Source: Halomonas sp. ALS9 (lineage in GTDB: Bacteria; Pseudomonadota; Gammaproteobacteria; Pseudomonadales; Halomonadaceae). From it: a DNA stretch of 64,000 nt. The translations under genes and the position numbers were made by a program. Where the stretch lies: the NCBI RefSeq assembly GCF_001651035.1, contig NZ_LXRG01000201.1:124001-188000 (forward strand), in the 5' to 3' direction. How positions within the stretch are numbered: the stretch's first letter is position 1; every line of letters starts with the position of its first letter. The notes under the pieces are model-generated. The model was not told the DNA's origin. It did no database searches and saw nothing but the letters and a program-made list of their open reading frames with translations. Below, piece by piece: positions 27,156 through 35,882 of the stretch.

Positions 27156-27587
27156 ATGGCGCGCATTGATTTCTACATTCTGCCCGATACCACTTTGGAG
27201 GCACGCTTGCAGTTTGCCTGCAAACTGGCCGAGACCATCTGGCGCAAAGGCTACCGCCTGCATCTCCACTGTGAAGACAAAGCCCTCGCCGAGCAAGCTG
27301 ACGACGCGCTATGGAATTTCCGCCCGGACGCCTACCTACCCCACGCCTTGGAAGACAGCGAGATGGCCGCCAGCGTGCCGATCACGCTAGGCTGGCAGCA
27401 GTTGCCAATGCCCACGGAAGAGACCGCGCTGCTTAATCTGCACCCTGAGATCCCTGACGGCGTAGAAAACTACGCGAGAATTGCCGAGATCATCAACCAG
27501 CACCAACAAGTACTGGTCGCCAAACGCGCCTGTTGGCAGCGCTATAAAGAAATGGGTCATGAGGTCGTGCCGCATAAGTTGGGTTAA
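27156..27587 (+). CDS. holC: DNA polymerase III chi subunit
   Basis: Small protein of 143 residues of the clamp-loader complex; chi binds SSB and, with psi, links it to the clamp loader. The sequence starts MARIDFYILPDT and contains KGYRLHLHCEDKALAEQAD and LWNFRPDAYLPHAL, all typical of HolC. I took ATG 27156 because the chi fold begins there; an in-frame start at 27108 would place 16 extra residues within the ilvE terminator stem. holC next to pepA and near valS is the usual gammaproteobacterial setting. Confidence 0.9.
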   Translation: MARIDFYILPDTTLEARLQFACKLAETIWRKGYRLHLHCEDKALAEQADDALWNFRPDAYLPHALEDSEMAASVPITLGWQQLPMPTEETALLNLHPEIPDGVENYARIAEIINQHQQVLVAKRACWQRYKEMGHEVVPHKLG

Positions 27588-27617
27588 ATGGCCGGGGAGG
27601 CCATCCACCATAAACAC

Positions 27618-27642
27618 ATGACCCCGCACTTGGCGGGGTCAT
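27618..27642. terminator. Hairpin between holC and the convergent Spy-like gene
   Basis: A perfect 10-base-pair stem (ATGACCCCGC/GCGGGGTCAT, loop ACTTG) lies between two convergent genes. Flanking T runs are weak on both strands, so it probably works as a modest bidirectional terminator. Confidence 0.55.
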
Positions 27643-27685
27643 CAACAAAGTTAGGCAGTTGATATCACTGCGGGACGTCTTCGCT

Positions 27686-28144
27686 TTAGCCACCCTGTTG
27701 CTGCATCTGCTCCTGCATCTGTTGTTGCATTTGCTCCTGCTGCTGAGCCACGGCCTCATCCAGTTGATCGCGCTGCCCCTGAGTGAAAACGCCTTCGATC
27801 TGAGACTGTATGATAATGCTATCCGCGGTCATCTCGGCCGTTAGGTCACCAAGACGCTCTGCATCTGCCCGAATGGCGGCTTCGTCGTAATCAGGCTGAA
27901 CGTGCTCACTGAGTTGCTGTTGCAACTGCTGGGCTTCCTGCTCATTGGCACCAACGTCGTCTTGCATCTGGGTCAAAAGGTTGCTGAGTTCTTCCTTCTG
28001 CCCATCATTCAGATCCACCATTTCGTCGAGTTGGTTAACCTGGTCATCGACACTGGGGGCACCACCCCCCATTTGCTGGGCCATGGCGGGAACACTGAAT
28101 GCCAGTGCTGCAACTGCTGGAAGGAAAAGCTTGGCTACGTGCAT
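27686..28144 (-). CDS. Spy/CpxP-like periplasmic protein with Gln/Met-rich tail
   Basis: Exported protein of 152 residues. The start at 28144 has TTGGAG 7 bases upstream and gives a clean signal peptide (cleavage near AMA-QQ, residue 16). The body is helical, with LNDGQKEELSNLLTQMQ and FTQGQRDQLDEAV matching the LTxxQ-type repeats of Spy and CpxP, small periplasmic chaperones or Cpx inhibitors. The last 18 residues are almost only Gln, Met and Glu, from a CTG/CAT-repetitive DNA tract (27690-27750). A dyad GGTAA-N8-TTACC (28242-28259) lies upstream, between this gene and the divergent MFS gene. Confident as exported LTxxQ-like, less so about function. Confidence 0.7.
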   Translation of the reverse strand: MHVAKLFLPAVAALAFSVPAMAQQMGGGAPSVDDQVNQLDEMVDLNDGQKEELSNLLTQMQDDVGANEQEAQQLQQQLSEHVQPDYDEAAIRADAERLGDLTAEMTADSIIIQSQIEGVFTQGQRDQLDEAVAQQQEQMQQQMQEQMQQQGG

Positions 28145-28305
28145 AAAAACTCCAATTGCGAACAAATTTGTACTTCCTGCCCGACGAATCCTGACGGGTC
28201 TTGTAATCCGACACTGCTGTTTTTAAAAAATTCGTCGTAACGGTAAATTGTTGATTACCATAAGTGTGGCCTTGCCGCGCTATTCGCATCCATGGAGACG
28301 TCAAC

Positions 28306-29493
28306 GTGCTCACGCGCTACCCTTTAGCCGTTATTGTTATCGCCCAACTGTTTGGCACCTCACTGTGGTTTAGCGTCAATGGCGTTGGCTTGGCGCTGCA
28401 GGAGGCCGTAGGCCTTAGCGAAAGCGATTTAGGCCTGCTCACCATCGCCGTTCAGGCCGGGTTTATTACCGGCACCCTGGCGATTGCCACCACGGGTTTG
28501 GCTGACCGCGTGCGCGCCAGCCACCTGTTTGCTATTTCGGCCATCCTCGGCGCGCTGATCAACGCCGCTTTTATCGGCGTGGCGGAAAGCGTAACGCTGG
28601 CCGCTGTGGCGCGCTTTGCGACAGGGCTCTGCCTGGCGGGTATCTATCCGCTGGGAATGAAGCTGGTTGTGAGCTGGACACCCAGCCACGCCGGCGCCGC
28701 GCTGGGTTGGCTGGTGGGCATGCTGACCCTAGGCATTGCCTCACCGCACCTGCTGCGCGGTTTAACGCTACATTTACCCTGGCAGTGGCCACTGCTGCTG
28801 GCTTCACTGCTGGCGCTGGTTGCCGCGCTGATGATTTTCAAGCTAGGCGTAGGCCCGCACTTGCCTGCCACTGCCAAAAGCGGCCGCCCCTGGGCAGGGT
28901 TAGCCGCATTCAGGCATCCGCGCTTTCGCGCCGCCGCGCTGGGCTATTTTGGCCACTGCTGGGAGCTGTACGCGCTGTGGGCGCTGGTGCCGTTTCTGGT
29001 TGCCCGTGAGCTGGAACGCTTGGGCGCTTCCAACACTGCGCAGCCGTGGCTAAGCTTTGCGGTCATTGCGCTGGGCTTACCAGGCTGCGTACTCGCAGGC
29101 AGGTGGAGTCGCCAGATTGGCAGCGACCGAGTCGCCTGCGTCGCCTTGGCCACTTCGGGTGCGCTGTGTTTGGTCTATCCCCTGTTGGGCAGCGCCTCGC
29201 CCTGGCTGTTGCTGGCGCTTCTGGGCTTATGGGGTGTTAGCGTGATTGCCGACTCCGCACAGTTTTCGGCGCTGGCCAGCGCTACGGCTCCCGCTGATCG
29301 ACTAGGCGCGGCGCTGGCGATGATGAACGCAATTGGCTTTGGGATAACCATTCCCTCAATCGCGCTGGTCACCGCACTGTGGTCGACCCAGTCGCTGACG
29401 GTAATCTGGTGGCTATTGCCGGGGCCCATTCTCGGGCTAATCGCCATGCGCGGGTTTTCTGCCCATACCGTCACGGTCGACGATCGAGGGTGA
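28306..29493 (+). CDS. MFS transporter
   Basis: Polytopic membrane protein of 395 residues with about 12 helices of the major facilitator superfamily. The first loop carries GLADRVRASHLF, a degenerate form of the MFS signature, and FATGLCLAGIYPLGMKL is typical of helix 4. Start is probably GTG 28306, 10 bases after GGAG; an in-frame ATG at 28264 has no ribosome-binding site. It resembles a cyanate/nitrate-like (CynX/NimT) or related uncharacterised group, but substrate cannot be read from the sequence. It precedes valS by 95 bases, and valS has its own promoter. Confidence 0.8.
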   Translation: MLTRYPLAVIVIAQLFGTSLWFSVNGVGLALQEAVGLSESDLGLLTIAVQAGFITGTLAIATTGLADRVRASHLFAISAILGALINAAFIGVAESVTLAAVARFATGLCLAGIYPLGMKLVVSWTPSHAGAALGWLVGMLTLGIASPHLLRGLTLHLPWQWPLLLASLLALVAALMIFKLGVGPHLPATAKSGRPWAGLAAFRHPRFRAAALGYFGHCWELYALWALVPFLVARELERLGASNTAQPWLSFAVIALGLPGCVLAGRWSRQIGSDRVACVALATSGALCLVYPLLGSASPWLLLALLGLWGVSVIADSAQFSALASATAPADRLGAALAMMNAIGFGITIPSIALVTALWSTQSLTVIWWLLPGPILGLIAMRGFSAHTVTVDDRG

Positions 29494-29500
29494 GTAGCCC

Positions 29501-29530
29501 CTGACGATCTGGGCTCTATCGCGGTATACT
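29501..29530 (+). promoter_or_regulatory. Candidate sigma-70 promoter of valS
   Basis: CTGACG (29501-29506) and TATACT (29525-29530) are separated by 18 bases and match the -35 and -10 consensus at 4 and 5 of 6 positions. The -10 box ends 58 bases before the valS start codon. Confidence 0.5.
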
Positions 29531-29588
29531 CTCGCGCAATACATTTTCATATTTTGCACACTTATTGCCAGCCGTGAGCCAACTCTCC

Positions 29589-32483
29589 ATGGAAAAGACC
29601 TACCAACCCGAACAGATCGAAACCCGCTGGTACGAGCGCTGGGAAGCCGATAATCGTTTTGCCCCTTCCGGCCAGGGCGCGCCTTTTTCGATCATGATTC
29701 CACCGCCCAATGTGACCGGCAGCCTGCATATGGGCCATGCGTTCCAGGACACCATTATGGATACCCTGACGCGCTGGAAGCGGATGCAGGGTAACAATAC
29801 CCTGTGGCAGGTAGGCACCGACCACGCCGGTATCGCCACGCAGATGCTGGTGGAGCGCAAGATTGCGGCTGAAGAGGGCAAGACCCGCCACGACCTTGGC
29901 CGCGATGCGTTTATCGACAAGGTGTGGGAGTGGAAGCAAGAGTCTGGCGGCCACATTACCCGCCAGCTACGCCGTATGGGCGCTAGCGTCGACTGGTCTC
30001 GCGAACGCTTCACCATGGACGACGGTTTCTACAAAGCGGTACAAGAAGTGTTTGTGCGCCTGCACGAAGAGAAGCTGATCTATCGTGGCAAGCGTCTGGT
30101 CAACTGGGATCCGACCCTGCACACCGCTATTTCCGACCTGGAAGTGGAGAACAAAGAGCAGCAGGGCAGTTTCTGGCACTTCCGCTATCCGCTGGCGGAC
30201 GGCGTTAAAACCGCCGACGGCAAGGATTACCTGGTGGTCGCCACGACGCGCCCGGAAACCCTACTGGGCGATACCGGCGTGGCGGTGAATCCAGACGACG
30301 AGCGCTATGCCTCGCTGGTCGGTAAATTTATCGAGCTGCCGCTGGTCGGCCGTCGTATCCCGGTGGTCGCTGACGAGCACGCCGATATGGAAAAAGGCTC
30401 CGGCTGCGTCAAGATCACCCCTGCCCACGACTTCAACGATTACGAAGTCGGCAAGCGCCAGAACCACCTGCTGATCAATGTCTTCTCCAAAAACGCGGCG
30501 ATCCTTGAACAGGCCGAGATCTTCGATCTAAAAGGTCAGCCCCAGCCGGATGAAGACGCCAACCTGCCCGCCAAGTACGCAGGGCTTGATCGCTTTGAAG
30601 CGCGCAAGCAGATCGTTGCCGATATGGATGCCCTGGGCCTGCTGGAGCAGGTCGAAGCGGTTAACAACACCCTGCCCTACGGCGACCGCTCCGGCGATGT
30701 GATTGAGCCGCTGCTCACCGACCAGTGGTTTGTGGCCGTGGAGTCCCTCGCCAAGCCCGCCATTGAGGCGGTGGAAAATGGCGATATCCAGTTCGTGCCC
30801 AAGAACTACGAGAACATGTACTTCGCCTGGATGCGCGACCTGCAGGACTGGTGTATCTCCCGCCAGCTGTGGTGGGGCCACCGTATCCCCGCTTGGTACG
30901 ACGCCGAAGGCAATGTCTATGTTGCCCGCACGGAAGCCGAAGCTCGCGAGAAGCATGAGCTGGGCGACGATATTGCGCTTACCCAAGACGAAGACGTCCT
31001 CGATACCTGGTTTAGCTCGGGCCTGTGGACCTTTGGCACCCTCGGCTGGCCGGAGGAAACACCGGAGCTGGAGACCTTCCACCCCTCCAGTGTGCTGGTC
31101 ACCGGTTTTGACATCATCTTCTTCTGGGTCGCCCGGATGATCATGATGACCCTGAAGTTCACCAAGCAGGTACCGTTCAAGACGGTTTACGTACATGGCT
31201 TAGTGCGCGATGGCCAAGGGCAGAAGATGTCCAAATCCAAGGGCAACGTGCTGGATCCCATCGACCTGATTGACGGCATCACGCTGGATGAACTGCTCGA
31301 AAAGCGCACCGGCAATATGATGCAGCCGAAACAGGCCAAGGCGATTGCCAAAGCCACCAAAGACGAGTTCAAAGACGGCATTGAAGCCCACGGCACCGAT
31401 GCGCTGCGCTTTACGTTCCTCTCCCAGGCCACCACCGGGCGTGATATCAAGTTCGATATGAGCCGTCTGGATGGCTACCGCAACTTCTGCAACAAGCTGT
31501 GGAACGCCTCGCGCTACGTACTGATGAACGCCGAAGGCGAAGATTGCGGTACCAGCGGCGAAGAGGTTGAGCTTTCACTGGCTGACCGCTGGATTATCTC
31601 GCAGCTGCAGAAAACCGAAGCTCAAGTCACCAAAGCACTCGACGAGTACCGTTTCGACCACGCTTCCCAGGCGCTTTACGAATTCATCTGGAACGAGTAT
31701 TGCGACTGGTATCTGGAACTTTCCAAGCCGGTATTGTGGGAGGATGACGTACAGGGAAGTACTAATGCCGAGGGAGACAGGACGTCGGGAGCGGCGGAGC
31801 TTGCGAAACGCAAGCGGGGAACGCGCCGCACGCTGGTACGCGTACTCGAAGCCATTCTGCGCCTTGCCCACCCTATGATGCCCTATATCACCGAAGAGAT
31901 TTGGCAGCGTGTCTCGCCGCTGGCGGGTGTGTATATGGGCGACGATGCCTCGATCATGCTGCAAGCCTGGCCGGAAGTCGACGAAAGCAAAATCGATGAT
32001 CAGGCCAGCCTGGATATCGAGTGGCTGAAAGGCGTCATCATCGCCGTGCGTAACATTCGCGCCGAGATGAACATCGCCCCCGGCAAACCGCTCGACGTGC
32101 TACTCACCAAAGGCAAGCCCGAAGACGCCGAGCGCTTGGAGAGCAACCGCCGCTTCCTTTCCAAACTCGCCAAGCTGGAAAGCGTTACCTGGCTTGAAAA
32201 CCCGGATGATGCCCCGCTTTCGGCAACACAGTTGGTAGGCGATATGGAAGTGCTGGTGCCGATGGCAGATCTGATCGACAAAGACGCCGAAATCGCCCGC
32301 TTGAGCAAAGAGATCGAGAAGCAGGACAAGCTGATCGGTAGCATCGAGAAGAAACTCGGCAACGACGGCTTTATCGCCAAAGCGCCGGTGTCCGTGGTCG
32401 AAAAAGAGCGTGGCAAGCTGGCCGAATTCCAAGCCACCAAACAGCTGCTGGAAGAGCAAAAAGCCAAGATTGAGGCGTTGTAA
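29589..32483 (+). CDS. valS: Valyl-tRNA synthetase
   Basis: Class I synthetase of 964 residues (E. coli ValS 951) that charges tRNA-Val and edits threonyl misproducts. The start is ATG 29589 ([11 protein letters not shown]), aligned with E. coli MEKTYNPQDIE; a TTG at 29565 is in frame. Order of parts: HIGH-type [10 protein letters not shown] (about residue 45), the editing domain ([15 protein letters not shown]), KMSKSKGN (about 545), the anticodon domain, and the C-terminal coiled-coil arm ([17 protein letters not shown]). An insertion of about 18 residues lies after KPV at about residue 715 (listed separately). A terminator follows. Confidence 0.96.
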   Translation: MEKTYQPEQIETRWYERWEADNRFAPSGQGAPFSIMIPPPNVTGSLHMGHAFQDTIMDTLTRWKRMQGNNTLWQVGTDHAGIATQMLVERKIAAEEGKTRHDLGRDAFIDKVWEWKQESGGHITRQLRRMGASVDWSRERFTMDDGFYKAVQEVFVRLHEEKLIYRGKRLVNWDPTLHTAISDLEVENKEQQGSFWHFRYPLADGVKTADGKDYLVVATTRPETLLGDTGVAVNPDDERYASLVGKFIELPLVGRRIPVVADEHADMEKGSGCVKITPAHDFNDYEVGKRQNHLLINVFSKNAAILEQAEIFDLKGQPQPDEDANLPAKYAGLDRFEARKQIVADMDALGLLEQVEAVNNTLPYGDRSGDVIEPLLTDQWFVAVESLAKPAIEAVENGDIQFVPKNYENMYFAWMRDLQDWCISRQLWWGHRIPAWYDAEGNVYVARTEAEAREKHELGDDIALTQDEDVLDTWFSSGLWTFGTLGWPEETPELETFHPSSVLVTGFDIIFFWVARMIMMTLKFTKQVPFKTVYVHGLVRDGQGQKMSKSKGNVLDPIDLIDGITLDELLEKRTGNMMQPKQAKAIAKATKDEFKDGIEAHGTDALRFTFLSQATTGRDIKFDMSRLDGYRNFCNKLWNASRYVLMNAEGEDCGTSGEEVELSLADRWIISQLQKTEAQVTKALDEYRFDHASQALYEFIWNEYCDWYLELSKPVLWEDDVQGSTNAEGDRTSGAAELAKRKRGTRRTLVRVLEAILRLAHPMMPYITEEIWQRVSPLAGVYMGDDASIMLQAWPEVDESKIDDQASLDIEWLKGVIIAVRNIRAEMNIAPGKPLDVLLTKGKPEDAERLESNRRFLSKLAKLESVTWLENPDDAPLSATQLVGDMEVLVPMADLIDKDAEIARLSKEIEKQDKLIGSIEKKLGNDGFIAKAPVSVVEKERGKLAEFQATKQLLEEQKAKIEAL
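31741..31815 (+). repeat. In-frame insertion inside valS with hairpin
   Basis: Compared with E. coli ValS as I remember it (9 residues between KPV and RGTR), this gene has 27, an excess of about 18 residues. The extra DNA uses codons rare around it (AGG, GGA three times, GTA, AGT, ACT), encodes a hydrophilic Gly/Ser/Asn/Glu/Lys stretch and ends in the hairpin GCTTGCG-AAA-CGCAAGC (31799-31815). This looks like a small palindromic repeat element inserted in frame in a surface loop of the anticodon-binding domain. The exact borders are uncertain. Confidence 0.5.
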
Positions 32484-32500
32484 TCACACGCTAAGCATCG

Positions 32501-32530
32501 AAAACGGCACCCGAAAAGGTGCCGTTTTTA
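32501..32530 (+). terminator. Terminator of valS
   Basis: An 11-base-pair stem (AAAACGGCACC/GGTGCCGTTTT, loop CGAAAA) is followed by further T, 17 bases behind the valS stop codon. Confidence 0.92.
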
Positions 32531-32687
32531 GTTTCGCCCTACGGCCAACGCACTGATTGCATCAGGAACAAAACCCATGACACTCTGACCAACGACTATA
32601 AGCTCGCTTGGTTCTGGTTCTTAGCTGCCTTTCGCTGCACTCCTTGAGCTGAGCCATTTCGAATTCACCCATTGAGGCCACTCGAAT

Positions 32688-33764
32688 ATGGCAACGACAT
32701 CAGACAAATTTAACAACACGCCTCCCACCATACCGCCGCTCGACCCTGGCCGTATTGCGCTATTTGAGAAGGCGGGATTGACGGTCAAACAGCTAGAACC
32801 GCTTGGCGTCGAGATATATGGCGCAGACGTTCGTTCCCGGCTCCCCGAGCCCGTTATCAACGCGTTAGAAGTGGAAATGGCGAACCGGGGCTTCATCGTC
32901 TTTAAACACCAAACCGACCTCTCGGCAACAAACCTAGTCAATACGAGTAAATGGTGGGGCGCTGGCGAAATCCATTCCACACATGGCGTCCACCCCGCCA
33001 CACCTGACATGAACCGGGATATATTCCGCTGCTCCAATGACAAGCGCTACGGCATTCTCGGCGTTGGCCCCCAGAGGCATAACGATGGCAGCTTCGAGGC
33101 AGCCACGTTTTCTCACGCCGCCTACTACATGGCGCGCGCCCCTGAGCAGGGTGGCGGCACACACTTTGCTCATCAAGGCGCCGCCTTTGATGTACTTCCC
33201 AAACAAAAACAGGCATTTTGGGAACGGCTTGTCTCTGTGAATTCTGATTCAGGGGTCAGCCACCCCGTCGTTCATACCCATCCTATTTCGGGACGCAAGA
33301 GCGTATGGCTCCATTTGGGAATGACCGGTGCCGTGATAGAGCGGCTACCAGAAGAAGGCGTTGCTATTGATGAGCTGCAACAAGCACCCGCCTCTGTCGA
33401 TAATCTTCGCTTACTCAACGAAGATGAAATGAAACAGCTTTTCAATGACTATAACGATCTTCTCGATGCTTCCTTCGAGAAGGGCTATGGGATCCGCTAT
33501 CACTATCAAACGGGTGATTTACTCTATGTTGATAACTGGGCACTGGCTCATAGAGCTGCGCCAGAAGCGCATATGTCGGCCGAGGCACAAGGGTTAAGGA
33601 TCATGGATCGCGTCACTATCAAGTCCATTCAGAACTTAGCGCCTCACTTTGGCCTACCGCAATACATCAATTTAGCCGGGCCTCACCCCTTTAATCGCGA
33701 TGGCATCTGGAAAGCCGGTGGCGTTGGGTTTCGCTGGAAAGATGACATCCCGATGCAAAACTAG
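32688..33764 (+). CDS. TauD/TfdA-family Fe(II)/2-oxoglutarate dioxygenase
   Basis: Non-haem iron oxygenase of 358 residues. The facial triad is visible as H131 and D133 (RHNDGSF) and H288 (LAHRAAP); R304 or R308 could bind the 2-oxoglutarate carboxylate. GFIVFKHQ near residue 68 and GDLLYVDNWALAHRA are typical of the family. Members hydroxylate taurine, aryloxyalkanoates or small acids; this one is longer than E. coli TauD (283), and no sulfonate-transport gene is adjacent, so the substrate is unknown. The ATG at 32688 has a distant GAGG. It seems to be a single-gene unit; no terminator is seen behind it. Confidence 0.82.
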   Translation: MATTSDKFNNTPPTIPPLDPGRIALFEKAGLTVKQLEPLGVEIYGADVRSRLPEPVINALEVEMANRGFIVFKHQTDLSATNLVNTSKWWGAGEIHSTHGVHPATPDMNRDIFRCSNDKRYGILGVGPQRHNDGSFEAATFSHAAYYMARAPEQGGGTHFAHQGAAFDVLPKQKQAFWERLVSVNSDSGVSHPVVHTHPISGRKSVWLHLGMTGAVIERLPEEGVAIDELQQAPASVDNLRLLNEDEMKQLFNDYNDLLDASFEKGYGIRYHYQTGDLLYVDNWALAHRAAPEAHMSAEAQGLRIMDRVTIKSIQNLAPHFGLPQYINLAGPHPFNRDGIWKAGGVGFRWKDDIPMQN

Positions 33765-33825
33765 GGTCTGTTGACGCTTCATTTAGCCCTGCCAAGTCAG
33801 CGTCGCTCTTTATGCAGGGTAACTT

Positions 33826-34350
33826 TCACAAATACCGAGCAGTAGAAACCAACCGTTTAACCATTGGCTGCACCATCAGCGACGAACCAGCCCGGAGCTC
33901 TTCAAGCGGCCCCGTTGGAAGATATCCAGACGAAGCATACAAACCAACTGCAGCTGCATTACTAGTCGTTACCGTGAGCTTTATACACTCACACCCTTTG
34001 TTTAAAGCCCACGTACTTATGTTACCCAGAAGAGCCTTGGCGATACCTTTTCCTCGCACTGCAGGTGACACCCACATTTGGTAAATATGGGCAATTTTCG
34101 TATCAGGCTCATGTATTACCCCCCAGGCTAGGCCAACCGACTGGCCCTCTAGCTCAGCAATTAATGGCAGAGCCTCCAGCCCTCGCCATTTCAAATCCAA
34201 GCGGGACTGCCACTCAGCATCTGAAAGTGCCACTTCCTGCTGGTAAGTTGAGCCAAAAGAGTCAGGTGAATCCTGAAGCGAGTTTAACCGCACCGATTTA
34301 TAACGCGACCAATCGTGTCGCGTTAATACACTAATGTTAATTTCACACAT
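33826..34350 (-). CDS. GNAT-family N-acetyltransferase
   Basis: Acetyltransferase of about 174 residues. The acetyl-CoA loop is VSPAVRGKGIAKALLGNI (motif R/QxxGxG/A), preceded by the beta-4 strand IAHIYQMWVSP, and NAAAVGLYASSGY is the usual C-terminal segment. I start at ATG 34350 (MCEINISVL): the in-frame sequence upstream of it is the debris of another GNAT gene (34354-34642), not part of this protein. No partner gene; the acceptor substrate is unknown. Confidence 0.8.
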   Translation of the reverse strand: MCEINISVLTRHDWSRYKSVRLNSLQDSPDSFGSTYQQEVALSDAEWQSRLDLKWRGLEALPLIAELEGQSVGLAWGVIHEPDTKIAHIYQMWVSPAVRGKGIAKALLGNISTWALNKGCECIKLTVTTSNAAAVGLYASSGYLPTGPLEELRAGSSLMVQPMVKRLVSTARYL

Positions 34351-34353
34351 GGT

Positions 34354-34642
34354 CGTGAGTTTCCGAAATACAGCGCCCAATCCGCTGACCTTTATCGAAA
34401 GATCCAGAGCCAAACGCCCTAACACTGCTAAAGGGGTCGGGCATGTAACGCTGCGGAGCCTTAGACAGAGAGGATTGCATCACAGCACCAAAGCTTAATG
34501 AATAATAGCCCACCACTTGATCAGCACCAGCAAGGCAAATGACATAGGTTATCGAGGCTTTATTCTTTAGGCTATTACGCGCCTTTTGAATCAAAAAATC
34601 GTTAAGCGACGCGACACCACAATCAAATCGGCTTAGATACAG
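34354..34642 (-). pseudogene. Remnant of a TacT-like GNAT toxin, frameshifted and truncated
   Basis: Translated on the reverse strand, 34642 to about 34430 reads LYLSRFDCGVASLNDFL, then VVGYYSLSFGAV and QRYMPDPF, the typical N-terminal half of TacT/AtaT-type toxins that acetylate aminoacyl-tRNA. The match continues as VLGRLALDLSIKVSGLGA only after a frame change near 34430, and the remainder is lost, running into the next GNAT gene. A stop codon precedes the first recognisable residue (34643-34645), so the original start is gone. No DUF1778-type antitoxin gene is seen upstream. Clearly a dead gene. Confidence 0.72.
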
Positions 34643-34734
34643 CTACACATAAGCATTACAAAAACCCGACGACAACACCTTATCCCATCTAAGCATTCTC
34701 GTCCTATTCCACCGTGCCCTAACCACATTTTCTT

Positions 34735-34776
34735 ACCAAAGGTGTAAGGTTGGTACAAGAACAGCCACTAAGTGGC
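34735..34776. promoter_or_regulatory. Two dyads upstream of the kinase-ynj operon
   Basis: ACCAA-N10-TTGGT (34735-34754) and the perfect 13-base palindrome GCCACTAAGTGGC (34764-34776) lie 55 and 33 bases before the start codon at 34809. Either could be an operator. I see no TPP riboswitch in this region, and no confident sigma-70 boxes. Confidence 0.35.
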
Positions 34777-34808
34777 ATCGCTGATTCAGCAACGACACGG
34801 ATTGCTCT

Positions 34809-35852
34809 ATGCCAATACCAACTGAAGCACGTTTGCAGGCGCTGGCAAGCGAATTAAAGCGGGCTGGAATTGACTACCAAGCGCTTACCCCGATGGCGGA
34901 TACTGGGCTTGCCCACGATCATGTCTGGCTTCATCGCAGCGACGGCGATGACTGGGTGGCACGGCTGCCAAAGCAGAGCCAGATGAACCTGCCGCCGGAA
35001 GAGAACCTTGCCTATCAGACCGCCTGTTACCAGCGCTCTAGCCCTGGCGGGCACACGCCGAAGCTTCATGACACTCTACCACCCAGTGAGGCATTGCCTC
35101 GGGGCGGACTACTGGTTGAGGCTATCAGTGGTCGTCTGGCGCAACTACCCGACGACCTTCCCGCCATCGCGGACGCCCTGGCCAGCCTGCATCGCCAAAT
35201 ACTACCTAATGCTTCGGCGCAGGCACCGCTGCTGGCCCCAGAAAACCCGTGGCAGGCAATGGTGGATGAAGTGCGCCAGCAGGCTAACTGGCTAGGCGAT
35301 GCACAGCTTTCGAGTAAAGTAACTCAGCGGATTAAGCAGGAGCTGGATTTACTTCCGCCCCGGTTAAACGATGAAACCGCGACGCTGATCAGCTTTGACA
35401 CCCACCCTGGCAACTTCTTAATCCGCGACGATGGCCGCGCGGTGTTGGTGGATCTAGAAAAGTGTCGCTACGGCCTGCCAGGCATTGATCTCGCCCACAC
35501 CAGCCTCTACACCTCCACCACCTGGGACGTAAACAGCCAGGCGGTGCTATCGTTGAATGACGTGATTCACTTTTACCGCCGCTGGCAAGCGGCCATGAAT
35601 GAATCACCCGATACCGACACCCTGGTCGCCTGCCGCCGCGCTACCTGGCTGTGGTCATTGACCTGGTGCGCTAAATGGCGCGCCCAGCACCTAAATGCTA
35701 AAGATGCCCAGCAACAGGGAGAAGATTGGTCAGCAGAGCTCACCGACCCCGCCGTGATTGACCACGTACGCGACCGCGTTGAGCACTATCTATCGCTGCC
35801 CATTATTGATCACGTTCATAGCGAGCTTCAGTGCTTACAAGCCTCTCTATAA
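34809..35852 (+). CDS. APH/choline-kinase-like phosphotransferase, possible thiamine kinase
   Basis: Protein of 347 residues with the fold marks of the APH family (PF01636). The catalytic loop is SFDTHPGNFL (D197, N202) and the metal-binding aspartate is D215 in VLVDLEK; WVARLPKQ near residue 49 probably holds the ATP lysine. Such enzymes phosphorylate small alcohols such as choline, ethanolamine, aminoglycosides, homoserine or thiamine. It begins the operon that continues into ynjBCD, 30 bases on. Because YnjBCD has been suggested to move a thiamine-like compound, a kinase acting on the imported molecule is a coherent guess, but only a guess. Confidence 0.75.
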   Translation: MPIPTEARLQALASELKRAGIDYQALTPMADTGLAHDHVWLHRSDGDDWVARLPKQSQMNLPPEENLAYQTACYQRSSPGGHTPKLHDTLPPSEALPRGGLLVEAISGRLAQLPDDLPAIADALASLHRQILPNASAQAPLLAPENPWQAMVDEVRQQANWLGDAQLSSKVTQRIKQELDLLPPRLNDETATLISFDTHPGNFLIRDDGRAVLVDLEKCRYGLPGIDLAHTSLYTSTTWDVNSQAVLSLNDVIHFYRRWQAAMNESPDTDTLVACRRATWLWSLTWCAKWRAQHLNAKDAQQQGEDWSAELTDPAVIDHVRDRVEHYLSLPIIDHVHSELQCLQASL

Positions 35853-35882
35853 CGCTTGTGCCTCCTACAAAAGAGATATGCA

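Noticed and set aside
27690-27750. CRISPR-like or spaced repeat array
   Set aside because: The repetition is codon-level (Gln/Met) inside a gene without spacers; there are no cas genes.
30528-31196. 222-codon reverse frame inside valS
   Set aside because: Open only because of codon bias on the opposite strand; valS is unambiguous there.
34643-34808. TPP riboswitch before the kinase-ynj operon
   Set aside because: Looked for because of the thiamine idea; the conserved CUGAGA and GAUCUGGAUAAUGCCAGCG-like segments are absent.
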